Shown here piece by piece: positions 48,013 through 58,757 of a stretch of DNA of 64,000 nt. Position numbers and translations under genes: made by a program. The number at the start of each line of letters is the position of its first letter. Position 1 is the stretch's first letter. The stretch covers positions 17,307,001 to 17,371,000 of the forward strand of contig NC_090283.1 in assembly GCF_037392515.1 (NCBI RefSeq), given 5' to 3'. Under the pieces are notes generated by a model. It did not search any database and was not told the DNA's origin. It was given only the letters and a program-made list of their open reading frames with translations. Origin of the DNA: Haliotis asinina. Its lineage: Eukaryota > Mollusca > Gastropoda > Lepetellida > Haliotidae.

Positions 48013-49216
48013 TTAAAGGTCACATGCAACGTAAAACACAACTTTGCAGATTCTGGTACCTTTCGGTATGCACTTACCGAAACAAATCATAAAAAATGCC
48101 ACTTCAACCTATAAAGTTGAAAAAACGCGATGAAAAAAAAGCCCGCGAAATCGGAGTTCAAACGTTTCACTAAATTCCCCCCCAGCGCTGGGGGGAAAAC
48201 TGGTTTCAACAGCTGTGCTGCGCTGCGTCCATAACGCATGCGCAGTGAATAGGTTCCCGGAGCTTGAAACAGTATGCATGCCCAGCGTCTGAAGTCGTGA
48301 GCAGTAGTCTAATCTTGGTTGTGTACACAAACAAGTAAATGATCTACTCGTTACGTAAAACAACTTGTTGATTGTGGTAAGCAGTCTTTGTCACAGAGAA
48401 AGCTCAGTGTCTTGTTTATTCACACCTATATGTCTGCCTGCCTGTCTGCTAAAGACAACATGCAATACACAGGTTCAATCACTGACTACGTGCAATTTGA
48501 ACTTAACACCTATCAGACTATACGACATAAAGAAAATAAGTTGATTTATGACTCGTGCACCCGGGTCCCGTGTCTGCCACATTATGTAATGGAAACGGAA
48601 ACTGGTGCAAACTCTTGTCAGTTTGAAGTCCTGCTTTGTACTTGGACGAATGACAGATTCCAGTCACGCAGTAGTTTACCATCTGACATGATTTTTGATT
48701 GGATCGAGCGAAAATTCATAGAACATGTATTTTCCAAACCCAACATGTCTATATACATTCTTCATGGATAACGACTTCTTTTAGTGTATATGATTTTGTT
48801 TGACAACAGTATATGAATCCATACTGAAACGACGCATCAAGTACACAAAAAGAAGTTGTTACCCATAAAGAATCTTACTTTCTTGTGACTGGCTTTACTT
48901 CTAAAGTGCCCATCAAACAGATCATCTTACTGTACACACAACGAACCCTCAGTATATCAGCAAATGAAACAGCCAATCGGAAGCCGTCGTTACACTTGAG
49001 TGCATATCCACCCGCTATGACTGTGTTCGGTCTCCCGAGGGCTTCGTTTCGGGGGAAGTAAGCCCAAGTAAAAAATATTGCACTTTTGAATCGCGATTGT
49101 ACGCTTATAATTTTGTTTATTTGTTTTTTTAAAGCAGCAATGTATATTAGATGTCATGAATAAGTGATAAATGTGTTTTAATAATGTTTGATTTTTTGGT
49201 TGTATGTGACCTTTAA
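48013..49216. mobile_element. 1.2-kb TTAA-flanked inverted-repeat element
   Basis: TTAA at 48013-48016 is followed by AGGTCACATGCAACGTAAAA. The other end reads TTGGTTGTATGTGACCT then TTAA at 49213-49216. The outer 15-20 bp are inverted repeats. TTAA duplication is the piggyBac hallmark, but the terminal bases do not look like the usual piggyBac ends, so superfamily is left open. It contains a 127-codon frame (48388-48771) without a recognisable domain, so it looks non-autonomous. Confidence 0.75.
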
Positions 49217-49358
49217 GTAAACTGAGAATATTACAGATTGGAACGTAATGAAATCAAAATATTCGAAAACTGACCCCTTATTCACCAATTGTAAAATTGT
49301 ATACGCATGCGTTTTTGTACATTTACATTTTTTACCTCGTTTCTCTTGCTTGTTTCAG

Positions 49359-50484
49359 CACCGAGGAGGAGGGGGAATCGCACGAAGTATCAAAGAGGTC
49401 ATTAGACAGTGTCGGCAGCGGTTTCATCAAACGACCTCTTGACTATGTCGGCAGTGGTTTCATCAAACGACCTCTTGACTATGTGGGGAGTGGCTTCATT
49501 AAGAGGAAGTGGAACCCAGACATTGGGAAACGCCCAATAGATCAAATAGGTGCGGGCCTCATCAAGAGAACCATGGAACAAGATGAGGAGGAGAAACGAG
49601 ATCTGGACTATCTTGGCCTTGGCCTTCTCAAGCGTGAGGATGACTATGAAGAGGAAAAGAGGAACTTGGATCGTGTGGGAATGGGGCTGATCAAGCGACC
49701 AATTGATACATTAGGAAGTGGGTTCATCAAGAAAAGACCCCTTGATTACCTTGGATCTGGTCTGATCAGGAAACGGTTCTACGACCCTTTCGAAGACAGC
49801 CTAAAGAAAAGACCCATTGATCGGATCGGCAGTGGTCTTATTAAGAAGCGGGCCATTGATGAACATGACATGGGTCTCTTAAAGCGATCACTTGATTCAG
49901 TTGGTTCTGGTTTCATTAAAAAGAGACCCATTGATTCCCTTGGCTCTGGATTTATCAAGAAACGTCCAATTGATTCCCTTGGATCCGGATTTATCAAGAA
50001 ACGTCCAATTGATTCCCTTGGTTCAGGATTTATCAAGAAACGCCCAATCGATTCCCTTGGCTCCGGATTTATCAAGAAACGCCCAATCGATTCCCTTGGC
50101 TCCGGATTTATCAAGAAACGCCCCATCGATACCCTTGGCTCCGGATTTATCAAGAAACGCCCCATCGATTCTCTTGGCTCTGGATTTATCAAGAAACGCC
50201 CAATCGATTCTCTTGGCTCTGGATTCATCAAGAAACGCCCAATTGATTCCCTTGGCTCCGGATTTATCAAGAAACGCCCCATCGATTCTCTTGGCTCCGG
50301 ATTTATCAAGAAACGCCCCATCGATTCTCTTGGCTCCGGATTTATCAAGAAACGCCCAATCGATTCTCTTGGCTCTGGATTCATCAAGAAACGCCCAATT
50401 GATTCCCTTGGCTCCGGATTTATCAAGAAACGTTCCACTGACACTAACAATGCTGATCTGATCAATAGAGATGCGTCAAAGTAA
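49359..50484 (+). CDS. neuropeptide precursor, exon 2 (pedal peptide/orcokinin type)
   Basis: Encodes the processed part of a secreted prohormone. The acceptor AG is at 49357-49358; with exon 1 the predicted precursor is about 396 residues. An acidic leader TEEEGESHEVSKR precedes about 24 peptides bounded by KR, KKR or RKR prohormone-convertase sites: SLDSVGSGFI (2), PLDYVGSGFI (2), PIDTLGSGFI (2), single variants such as PIDQIGAGLI, NLDRVGMGLI, PLDYLGSGLI, PIDRIGSGLI and AIDEHDMGLL, and twelve copies of PIDSLGSGFI. Acidic spacers (TMEQDEEE, EDDYEEE) lie in the first half. The last 13 units are a 39-bp tandem array. No Gly precedes the basic sites, so peptides end in free Ile after trimming. 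The (I/L)D-S-x-G-x-GF pattern fits molluscan pedal peptides, distant relatives of arthropod orcokinins; family assignment is moderate, prohormone status strong. Stop TAA ends the frame after NRDASK. Confidence 0.92.
49923..50430 (+). repeat. 39-bp coding tandem array, 13 units
   Basis: Thirteen in-frame 13-codon units encode PIDSLGSGFIKKR (one has T for S). Units differ almost only at third positions. A two-unit block starting at 50197 recurs at 50353, exactly four units (156 bp) away, showing a multi-unit duplication. Confidence 0.95.
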
Positions 50485-50529
50485 ACGCTCACGGAGAGAT
50501 TATTTGAAAAATAACACAGTTGTGTAAAA

Positions 50530-50535
50530 AATAAA
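50530..50535 (+). terminator. poly(A) signal candidate
   Basis: AATAAA 46 bases after the stop codon, giving a short 3' UTR. A further AATAAA pair at 51460-51469 would give a ~1-kb 3' UTR. Confidence 0.5.
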
Positions 50536-51721
50536 TAACATGCTTGAAATGGTGGGAGAAAGACATAATATGATATTTTGAACAGTCATACTGATCTTCA
50601 GTTTATTAAACAAATATTATAATTAAACTTTTCTACTAGTAGTAACGGTCATATTAACGGTCTTAAATAATTCGCTCAATTTGACAATTTGCTGCTGATT
50701 GAATCAGAAAATCACAACCATTTCATTTTTATGTCCGAATCAAAAGAAGCTGAAAAGTTTCTTTTGAAAAAGGAATGCAATGTTTAATTTTCGTACACTT
50801 CCTTATTTATTTGTTAACAAATGAAGAGAGAACCTCGTCAACGACTACTGTGCTAGGAAGTACAGTGAGTCTGGATGGTGCGTAGTGGTGACACCTATGG
50901 CAATCAAGACGTACGGACAGTTATCCTGAGATGACAGATCGAGACGTCACCTACATCTGTGATAGTGTCATTCTTAGCATTGTTATGGGAAAGGATTTGC
51001 AAAACAGGTATTTTACATGACATTCCAAACATACAATCCTCCTTATCAGAAAATACAAAATATGTTAAAAAGCAATTTTCTAGAGAAAAGGACATTTCAA
51101 AAAGTGAGTTCTGTCATTGTTTTACCTTCCCAGTAGGTTTTTTAACTGACAGCTGAGGTTCTAGAATGAGTGAGAGAGTGTGATGCTTAAAGGATCTCCA
51201 TAAAGATAGAAACTGCTGTAGCAATGGCACACATACATGTTTTGTGGCATATAATAAATCCTGCAATCTACGTATCCTTAACCAGAATCTAGATAATATT
51301 GTAAAAATGTACATATGGATAGGTCATAGACAGAAACTTCATCGAAATCCGACTCAAAATTTCCATACGTTGAGGCGAGGAACCATCACTGTATATTTGA
51401 ATATAATTTATTGTACAAATGAGTAATCTTGTTGGAAGCAACTGTTAATCTTATTTTTGAATAAATAAATGGACTCTAAGCAGGTAGTTTGTTTTAACGT
51501 TATCATTTGATGGCAGAGTACTTTACAAACCCGACTCTACTTCAATGTGGATTCCTGGTTTGAACCACATCAGCCTACGAGGATCGTAAGGTGTTACAAA
51601 ATGGATCAGGTTGTCTTTTGTCGGTGTTGGGGTGTCTCGTTTTCACCCATCGTGGGTGGGTAGTCTCAATATCAATCGCCGGATTGTCTGATTCAGTTAA
51701 GGATTTAGCTGTTCTGTTTCT
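50536..51721. other. 3' flank, no further gene
   Basis: AT-rich DNA. Could include a longer 3' UTR of the neuropeptide gene. No repeat recognised. Confidence 0.45.
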
Positions 51722-51980
51722 TAGTATTTTTAACGCTGCACTCAGTAATACCCCAGCTGTATGGCGGCTGTCTGTAAATAGTCGAGTCCCAACCGGACAA
51801 TACAGTGATTGACGTGATGGGCGTTAATTTCAGTTGGAGTACGATGACATGTGTCTGGCAAGACAGCGACAGAGTTCTGTCAGTTATCGCATAGTCAGTT
51901 AGTCTGACCATTCGGACCCGTTAGTCGCCTCTTGTGACATGCATGGATAGCTAAAGACCAGTTCTAACACGGATCTTAAC
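51722..51980 (-). mobile_element. SINE-B copy
   Basis: TTTTAACGCTGCACTCAGTA, GGCGGCTGTCTGTAAATAGT, GACCCGTTAGTCGCCTCTTG and TAACACGGATCTTA. A ~20-bp insertion separates the middle blocks. Confidence 0.88.
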
Positions 51981-52014
51981 GAATGCTCTATGCATTCCTA
52001 TTCTTGAAATAATA

Positions 52015-52110
52015 ACTCAAATGTTCTTTACACATTGTACACACGAAGGAAAATGTTTTCGACGAAAGAAGCAAACACTTTAACCATCAGGCTACACCAC
52101 CGCCCCTGTA
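52015..52110 (-). mobile_element. SINE-A fragment (5' half)
   Basis: TTTACACATTGTACACAC, ACACTTTAACCATCAGGCTA and CACCACCGCCCC. The tail half is absent. Confidence 0.78.
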
Positions 52111-52139
52111 AGCCCTATTACATGCACATGTAAGCAGCG

Positions 52140-52811
52140 GCAAATATACATTCCTGATATACATCTGTGAACTGTCCGCTATATACTGATATACATCTGT
52201 GAACTGTGCGCGATAGATTGGACCATGGTTCCTGGCTCGGAGCACGCAAAGGATCCATTGTACAGAGATGTGAACGGTTTAATTGCACAGCTACTACCGC
52301 TTCGTTGAGCGAGAATGAAATTTACACCTGCATATTGGCCAAAGGCCAACGGGCAACAGGTAGTTGTTGACTGTAGTAATCTCAATGATGCAAGATAAAA
52401 TTAACGATCTAACTTAACTAACTGATGGGAGATAGGCTGTAGGAACTTCCATGGTACCGTTTCGGATAATACAACTTGAAGTCAGTGATATGAGGTAATG
52501 ATTCTTCCAGGGTTACGAAACTTGATTGTCATTTTTTTTCTCACACCTTGATCTCTCGATCGGGTCATAATTCTGACAACATGAGACTCCATGTCCGTTA
52601 AATGTCATATCAATATTTTAAGGCTAACGGTGATATTGTGAAAAGGCTAACGGTGATATTTTGAAATGACATGCGTAGGGTTTTCCCTTCTCATGGATGC
52701 AGAATTTTGAAACATTAATATGTTCTGTATCACAAACGCTTTAACTACCCGTGCGGCCTTCTGGGTGTAAGTAACTCGGTCCTGATCGATCAAAATGTAT
52801 ATTAAGTGGTC
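52140..52811. other. no gene seen
   Basis: Two short direct repeats: ACATCTGTGAACTGTSCGC (52162, 52193) and GGCTAACGGTGATATT (52621, 52644). Nothing else. Confidence 0.45.
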
Positions 52812-52960
52812 TGAAGATATCCAGGTTAGATTTCTTCAGCAACCCATTCTTGTGAGAGTCTCATGGACGCTCTATGACGAGTGTCAACAAATGCCACTTG
52901 TTTGAGTTATGCTGATGATGTTAATCACTGGATTATCTGGTCCTCAATTCAAGATTTGTG
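52812..52960 (+). mobile_element. SINE-B copy, degraded
   Basis: GAAGATATCCAGGTTAGATT, TTCAGCAACCCATTCTTG and GTTAATCACTGGATTATCTG. Confidence 0.75.
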
Positions 52961-53049
52961 TTCCGTTTTCGTTTCTTGCCTCGCTCGGCACTATTCCAGC
53001 TATCCCAACCAACAGACTATCCCAACGCCCCACGTTTGTTTGTTTGTTT

Positions 53050-53265
53050 TTTTTGACTCCACAATCAGCAATATTCCGGCTATATGGTTCAGGCTAATAA
53101 TCGAGTCCGGACCAGACAATCTAGTGATCAACGGTATGAGCACCGATCAACCCAAATGGGACACGATGACCTGTGTGAAGCAAGCCAGTGAGGACCACCC
53201 AATCCTTTCAGTTGCTACTAACGACAATCGTGGATCGCTGAATACAATTTCTAAACCGGAGATCC
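53050..53265 (-). mobile_element. SINE-B copy
   Basis: ATCAGCAATATTCCGGCTAT, GAGTCCGGACCAGACAATCT, GAGCACCGATCAACCCAA and CCACCCAATCCTTTCAGTTG. Confidence 0.88.
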
Positions 53266-53723
53266 ACACAATAATGAAGAGATCGCAGTCGCATACCTGG
53301 AATGTTTCGAACGCTGCTTTAAACAGTAGAAAAAAAGAATATACTGACAACGTTCCCCCATCACGTCTGAATAGATAAGCGGTCACTTCTAATGAAATGA
53401 ATGCTTGGAAGAAAGCAATCATCCTTCAGCTTAGCTTAAGCAAGACAGTACCAAGCAGGTCTGGAACAAATGAAAGCATTGACACATGGTAAATGTACAC
53501 GATTACTTGTTTAGAATGTGCCTGACTATGTTGACACGTACTCTATGCATTGCTGCAAGGTCAGGCAATAGGGGGGATTCGCTTGCTGACAGTGTACGGA
53601 GTGAAGACCTTTGACGTCGATGAACCGACACACGTTATGTATGTGCCATAATATAATAAACTAAGTTCTTTTGTAGTGGCCTGAAAAAAAGAATGTAAAT
53701 TTAGTGAATGAGTAATATAGTAT
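53266..53723. other. no feature seen
   Basis: Unrecognised sequence between SINE clusters. Confidence 0.4.
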
Positions 53724-54060
53724 AGTGAATGAGTAACGTTTTACACCGTTTAATCAATATTCAAGCAACAGAAATTTCTGGGGACCAGAAATGGGCCTCA
53801 CCAAAACTACAAATTTACAGTGGGTGAAAATGGTTTTACGTCGCTGTTAGCAATACGCAAGCAAAATCGGTTTCTTAGGACCAGAAATGGGCTTCAGTAA
53901 AAGTACCCATATGAGCTAGGGAATATGGTTTTACGCCGCGTTTTTGCAATATCCCAGAGATATCACGGTGGGGAACACCGCAAGCTGGCTTCACACATTG
54001 TACCCATATGGGAAATGGAACCAGCGTCTTTTTCGTGACGAGCGAATTATTTAAGTCTCT
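53724..54060 (-). mobile_element. three tandem SINE-A 3' halves
   Basis: Reverse-oriented SINE-A tails start at about 53724, 53829 and 53918 (GTAACGTTTTACACCG, GGTTTTACGTCGCTGTTAGC, GGTTTTACGCCGCGTTTTTG). The first two share ACCAGAAATGGGC and stop there. Only the third continues to GTACCCATATGGGAAATGGA. Confidence 0.82.
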
Positions 54061-54076
54061 TTCATCCAAAACCCAC

Positions 54077-54246
54077 GGGATGGTGAGGTAGCCTAGTGGG
54101 TAAGGCTTTCGCTCGTCACGCCGAAAACACGGGTTCGATTCCCCACATGGTTACAACGTGTGAAGCTCATTTCTGGTGTCATTCACCGAAATATTACTTG
54201 AACATTGCTAGACTGGGAGATAAAGTAAACTCATTCCCTCACTGAC
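54077..54246 (+). mobile_element. SINE-A copy, near full length
   Basis: GGTAGCCTAGTGGGTAAGGC, CGGGTTCGATTCCCCACATG, GTGAAGCTCATTTCTGGTGT and AAACTCATTCCCTCACTGAC. It faces the three reverse tails. Confidence 0.92.
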
Positions 54247-54634
54247 TCTAAAATACACATTATTACAACGCACAGCGGTCTTTTGTATTCACCGCAGATG
54301 AAGGGATTATACCGCAAACGGGATTGTGAATTAATGACGATGACAAAATTGATCTTTGGCATTTTTATTGTCGTATTAAAATTATGGATTATGATAAAAT
54401 AAGTTATTCATCTCAAACAATATCATAATCCATATTTCACTAAAATGAAATTACTTTTTCAACCTTTTCTACCACAATGGCACTATGAATTTCTGAGAAA
54501 ACTCATTTCGATGACAAGTAAAAACAGCAATAAAAAGAATATATGTCTTTTCCTATCAAATGACTTGGTTGTTCCATTGTGTCACCTAAACGCGATGCAC
54601 TGTCCCTCCCAAACTTCACCTTCATTTCTAGCGA
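54247..54634. other. no feature seen
   Basis: AT-rich spacer. Confidence 0.4.
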
Positions 54635-54760
54635 CGAAAGGGTAGCCTAGAGATTAAAGCGTCCACTCGTCACACCGAAGACCTGGGTTCGATTCTCCAA
54701 AGGGTGCTATGAGTGAAGCCCATTTCTGACATTCCCGCGATGACATTGTTGAATCAAGAT
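54635..54760 (+). mobile_element. SINE-A copy, 3' truncated
   Basis: GGTAGCCTAGAGATTAAAGC, CCTGGGTTCGATTCTCCAAA and GAAGCCCATTTCTGACATTC. Confidence 0.88.
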
Positions 54761-55169
54761 TGATTTTAAATGCAAATATACCAGAGTGTATTCCTCCTCC
54801 ACTTGGTAAATAAATGATGTTTTGTTAGTGTAAAGGTCTTAATAAAGAGGATTAAAACACAATCATAAGTCTAACAATTAGTCTCTGAAATGAACATAAT
54901 TATATTACTGAAAAAAGTTCATAGTTAAAAAATAATATCATGAAATGGAGCCTTGAAACTTTTTTTCATTTTTAGAAGCTAGGAGAATCTAGACTTGCCA
55001 TATTTTCTAGACTTGCGTTGGCTTTCTTGGATATATTTGCTTCAGGGTCTGTACGACACACTACGCAATCATTTGCACGGATGGATTTAGTAGGACACAT
55101 TATAATGCAAAGATAATTTAACACGGTGAAGTTTTAAAAATGGCTCATCAGCCTCTAAACTATGACTCG
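54761..55169. other. no feature seen
   Basis: AT-rich spacer without recognised signals. Confidence 0.4.
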
Positions 55170-55316
55170 GCAAGGCTCTGCAGAGTCCCGAATTTCCGGG
55201 TTCGATTCCCCACATGGGTGCAATGTGTGAAGCCCATTTTCTGGTGTCCCCCGCCGTGATATTGCTGGAATATTGCTAAAAAGCGGCGTAAAACTAAACT
55301 CACTCACTCACTCACT
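55170..55316 (+). mobile_element. SINE-A copy with intact 3' half
   Basis: The box A region is degraded. CCGGGTTCGATTCCCCACAT, GTGTCCCCCGCCGTGATATT, GCGGCGTAAAACTAAACTCA and a (CACT)n tail are intact. This copy shows the consensus 3' end best. Confidence 0.93.
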
Positions 55317-55564
55317 TTGCTGAGTCCAAGGCAATCTGATAATTTCGAACTGCTTTTCACATATCCTACCATAAATGTTGGAGTCCTAGTTGTCTACCGT
55401 ATATTGAAGGAGGAGAGTTTTCTGAGCTCCTTCCCATAGCTTTTGATATATCCAGTGTCTTCAAACATTATTTGTTTATATATTTTATTTAAATTTTATA
55501 TGAGAACGAAGGGTCCAACGTAAATAAAAATACCCGATCGGTCAAAGATGAATTGAAATGTAAA

Positions 55565-55915
55565 TACCAAATATGAAATGGCATTGATTGACGTATTGGA
55601 TGTATTTTGGCCCTTACTAGGGATTATGTATTCCTAAAATGTACTTGTCTATTTTCTTTGTAAATGAACACGATGAACGATGATAAAGTAAATTGAAAAT
55701 TGATACTCGTTGATTTCTCGACTGGCAAACAAATCATTGGAGAGAATGCGATCGTGGTTGAATGTGAGACGCTGAAAGTCGTTTCCAGCATGACACCATC
55801 TTAACACACTGAGCCTTTCCCCACTTTTTCAGATATTATTGTGGCCAGAAAATAAGATTAATCTTTCGAAACAATGGACAAATGTTCGGAATATACGTTC
55901 ATGTAAACATTATGT
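55565..55915 (+). repeat. dispersed repeat D, copy 1
   Basis: Direct match to 59974-60330: CCCTTACTAGGGATTATGTA, TTGTCTATTTTCTTTGTAA, TTTCTCGACTGGCAAACAAA and CTTTCGAAACAATGGACA. No open frame. Confidence 0.85.
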
Positions 55916-56638
55916 AAAAAATGTTGATAAGCGTGTCGTGTTTCAAGACGACCATTCAGTAGTGCGTTTCCACTAAACACGCTTCCATGAAATACCATTG
56001 TTATTAAACTCGTGAAAGATTTAGTATCAAACCCTCGTTTGATACCAAATCATTCACTCTTTTGATAAACATGGTATTACACGGAACGTCGTTTAGTATC
56101 CCCTATATATTCTATGATTAAAAACCTGGTACAAATAAATCTACTTTGAGTGACTCGGTCTTATGTACCCGTCGGGGGACAATTACTTTTACGCTACTTT
56201 AAAACCCTGCTGTTAACTATCTCTCTATTCTACCAATCGTTAAAAAATAAAAAAGAGAGACACATGTCAAACAAAACCCCTAGTTTATGAATAAAACATT
56301 TCAGTGCATGTTTAATTGCAGAGACATTGACATTATCCAGAATTTAAACCAATTTATTTTTACACAAAAACATAACTTCAAACACAGTAAAGATTGAGAT
56401 ATATTAATGCAACGTCTCAACATACATGATCTTGCTTCGTGAGCGTCAAAAACAACATTAGGTCTTTTTAAACACCGCCTGACGCAGTTTATGAACATTC
56501 TGAAACTGTAACAGCGAAACCACACCATATAATGTTCGCATGGCAACATGGTCGCTGTGGTCATGCGCACTGCAATCTGTCATTTCTTTCTGCAATCTCA
56601 CTGAATAAGCCAAACGATGATGAGAGTTTTTAATCTTT
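55916..56638. other. no feature seen
   Basis: Nothing recognised. Confidence 0.4.
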
Positions 56639-57110
56639 GTCAGCGACACTAGTTCCGGCAGTAGACAAGGACGAGCTTTGCTCTTAAACAATATATTAAA
56701 CTACTGTATGATCATCAAGGAGGAATAATCTATTTATGTCAGCGAAAGTAGTTCCGGCAGTAGTCAAGTATGAGCTTTGCTCTTAAACAATGTATTAAAC
56801 TACTGTATGATCATCAAGGAGGAATAATCTATTTATGTCAGCGAAAGTAGTTCCGGCAGTAGTCAAGGACGAGCTTTGCTCTTAAACAATGTATTAAACC
56901 ACTGTATGATCATCAAGGAGGAATAATCAATTTATGTCAGCGAAAGTAGTTCCGGCAGTAGTCAAGTATGAGCTTTGCTCATAAACAATGTATTAAACTA
57001 CTGTATGATCATCAAGGAGGGATAATGAATTTATGTCAGCGAAAGTAGTTCCGGCAATAGACAAGGACGATCTTTGCTCTTAAACAATATATTAAACTAC
57101 TGTATGATTA
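56639..57110. repeat. 99-bp tandem repeat, about 4.8 units
   Basis: GTCAGCGAAAGTAGTTCCGG recurs at 56639 (variant), 56738, 56837, 56936 and 57035, always 99 bp apart. Units include GCTTTGCTCTTAAACAATGT and ATCATCAAGGAGGAATAATC. Confidence 0.95.
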
Positions 57111-57925
57111 TGAACGGGGGTTCATGATGAGTAGTACTGTAGTTGTTATGTTTGCCACATCCAAGTAAGGGCTAGCTTTACATATTTCTGGGCTTGTTGT
57201 GCCATTTAACGATTGGTGTTCATGTTTGCAACATCGTGATTGGGGTCATCTTTATTCTTCGTCTGAAATGTAATATACAAAATAGCCCACATGGATTTGA
57301 AGGAATCATGCGTGCGTGCCTGTGTGTGTACTTGGTATATATCCATTACAAATTGTTACGTACGTACAACCATGCAAAACAGTAAAATGCGTTTTCGATG
57401 TGAAAAGAGGGTATAAAAGCCAGACCAACCATCTTTAGATATCCCGAGGAAAACGACAGTAGAACAGCTAATATTAGAATCAATAAAAATCCAGTAAAAA
57501 CGTTTAGTAAAAGCGTCTTCCATTTTCAAACAAACAGTACTATTTATGATTGCATACAACTTTGGATGTATACAATTAATTATAACGTCCTTTAATAATT
57601 GTTCACAACTCATGATTTCTATAACTAATTATTTACAAGAAACGGTACAATTAAAAAATGTTAAAATATGATGTTTGTTGTTATTTGTTCACAAGAACAC
57701 TGCTATTGATAATTGTTCAAACGCACGATTTCTGTAATTTATCGTGTAAAGCTCAAACACGTGACAACAACGAGGACAATAAATCGTTTATAAATGTTAA
57801 CAAATGTTAGAATTTCATATAAAGTAACAATAGTTTAGTCACCAAAGATTGTTTTGATCTGACCGATTGAAGTTTAAGACCACGCGTACGAATACACCAA
57901 CTGAAAAACAGTTAGAGAGTATACT
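57111..57925. other. no feature seen
   Basis: AT-rich, no exon signals. Confidence 0.45.
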
Positions 57926-58055
57926 CTGAAAGGATCAAAGTCCTTGCAACACATCAGATTCAGCCAATCTGAAAGGATCAAAGTCCTTGTAACACATTAG
58001 ATTCAGTCAATCTGAAAGGATCAAAGTCCATGTAACACATCAGATTCAGCCAATC
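57926..58055. repeat. 43-bp tandem repeat, three units
   Basis: CTGAAAGGATCAAAGTCC starts at 57926, 57969 and 58012. Each unit ends ACATCAGATTCAGCCAAT. Confidence 0.95.
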
Positions 58056-58383
58056 GTCTCACTCATTTCTATTCATGCTCACACGCAGAGGTGATGACTT
58101 TAGTTATACTAATGTTGGAAACTGAACAAAATTATCAACAGGTATAACAATATGAGCTAAAACGGCAAAAGGACATAGGCTGTTGTGTACAATCGTGTTG
58201 GAAATGAATTAAGAAATAGTTCTTCAACAATGTTTCACAACAAGACGTGTCTCCAAACAGGTGGCATATACATGTCTTCCCCGAGAAGGTGGACAAATCC
58301 ATAAGTTGAGTGGGTTCATTGTCCTTGAGTGGGTGAGTTACGGGAATTCAGTGTTTCCTTGAGTAGGTGAGTTAAAGTATTTC

Positions 58384-58520
58384 AGTATTACGACGCCTTA
58401 TTGCGATATTCTCTCCTGCAATACCATGACATTCACACATTGCACCCACTTTCGGAATAGATCTCCGGTATTCAGCGTGACGAGCGACCACTTTAACGAC
58501 TGGGCTACCCGACCCACTAG
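58384..58520 (-). mobile_element. SINE-A copy, diverged
   Basis: TTACGACGCCTTATTGCGAT, TTCACACATTGCACCCAC, TTCAGCGTGACGAGCGACCA and CGACTGGGCTACCCGACCC. Confidence 0.85.
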
Positions 58521-58539
58521 GTATCACAGATACCAGAAT

Positions 58540-58757
58540 TCGTGAAGATTTGGCGATAGAAATGGCCATCGGCAACCTGCCGTGAGAAGCGACTAACGGG
58601 ATCGTGTGTTCAGGCTCGCTGACGTGGTTGATGCACACCGTTGCATCCCCATCAGCATACATCGATACTGATAATGGCAGTACTGAGACTGTCTGGTCCA
58701 GATTCGATTATTTACAGACCGCCGCCATACAGCTGGAAAATTACTGTGTACGGCTGG
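58540..58757 (+). mobile_element. SINE-B copy
   Basis: TCGTGAAGATTTGGCGATAG, GCGACTAACGGGATCGTGTG, GTCCAGATTCGATTATTTAC and GACCGCCGCCATACAGCTGG. Confidence 0.9.

Larger units (their letters stand above)
3005..49358 (+). other. putative 46.4-kb intron 1 of the neuropeptide gene
   Basis: Bounded by GTAGGT (3005-3010) and a pyrimidine-rich tract ending TTGCTTGTTTCAG at 49358. It is filled with SINEs, MITEs, satellites and a low-copy repeat, listed separately. I found no convincing additional coding exon in it. An intron separating signal peptide from peptide repeats is common in neuropeptide genes; this one would be large. Confidence 0.65.

Noticed and set aside
48388..48771. 127-codon frame inside the TTAA-flanked element as a transposase
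   Set aside because: Too short and without any transposase motif that I can recognise.
49779..50492. 237-codon minus-strand frame opposite the neuropeptide exon
   Set aside because: Mirror of the 39-bp coding array; the plus strand has the cleavage sites and codon-position pattern of a real prohormone.
52881..53378. 165-codon frame
   Set aside because: Composed of two opposite SINE-B copies and spacer.
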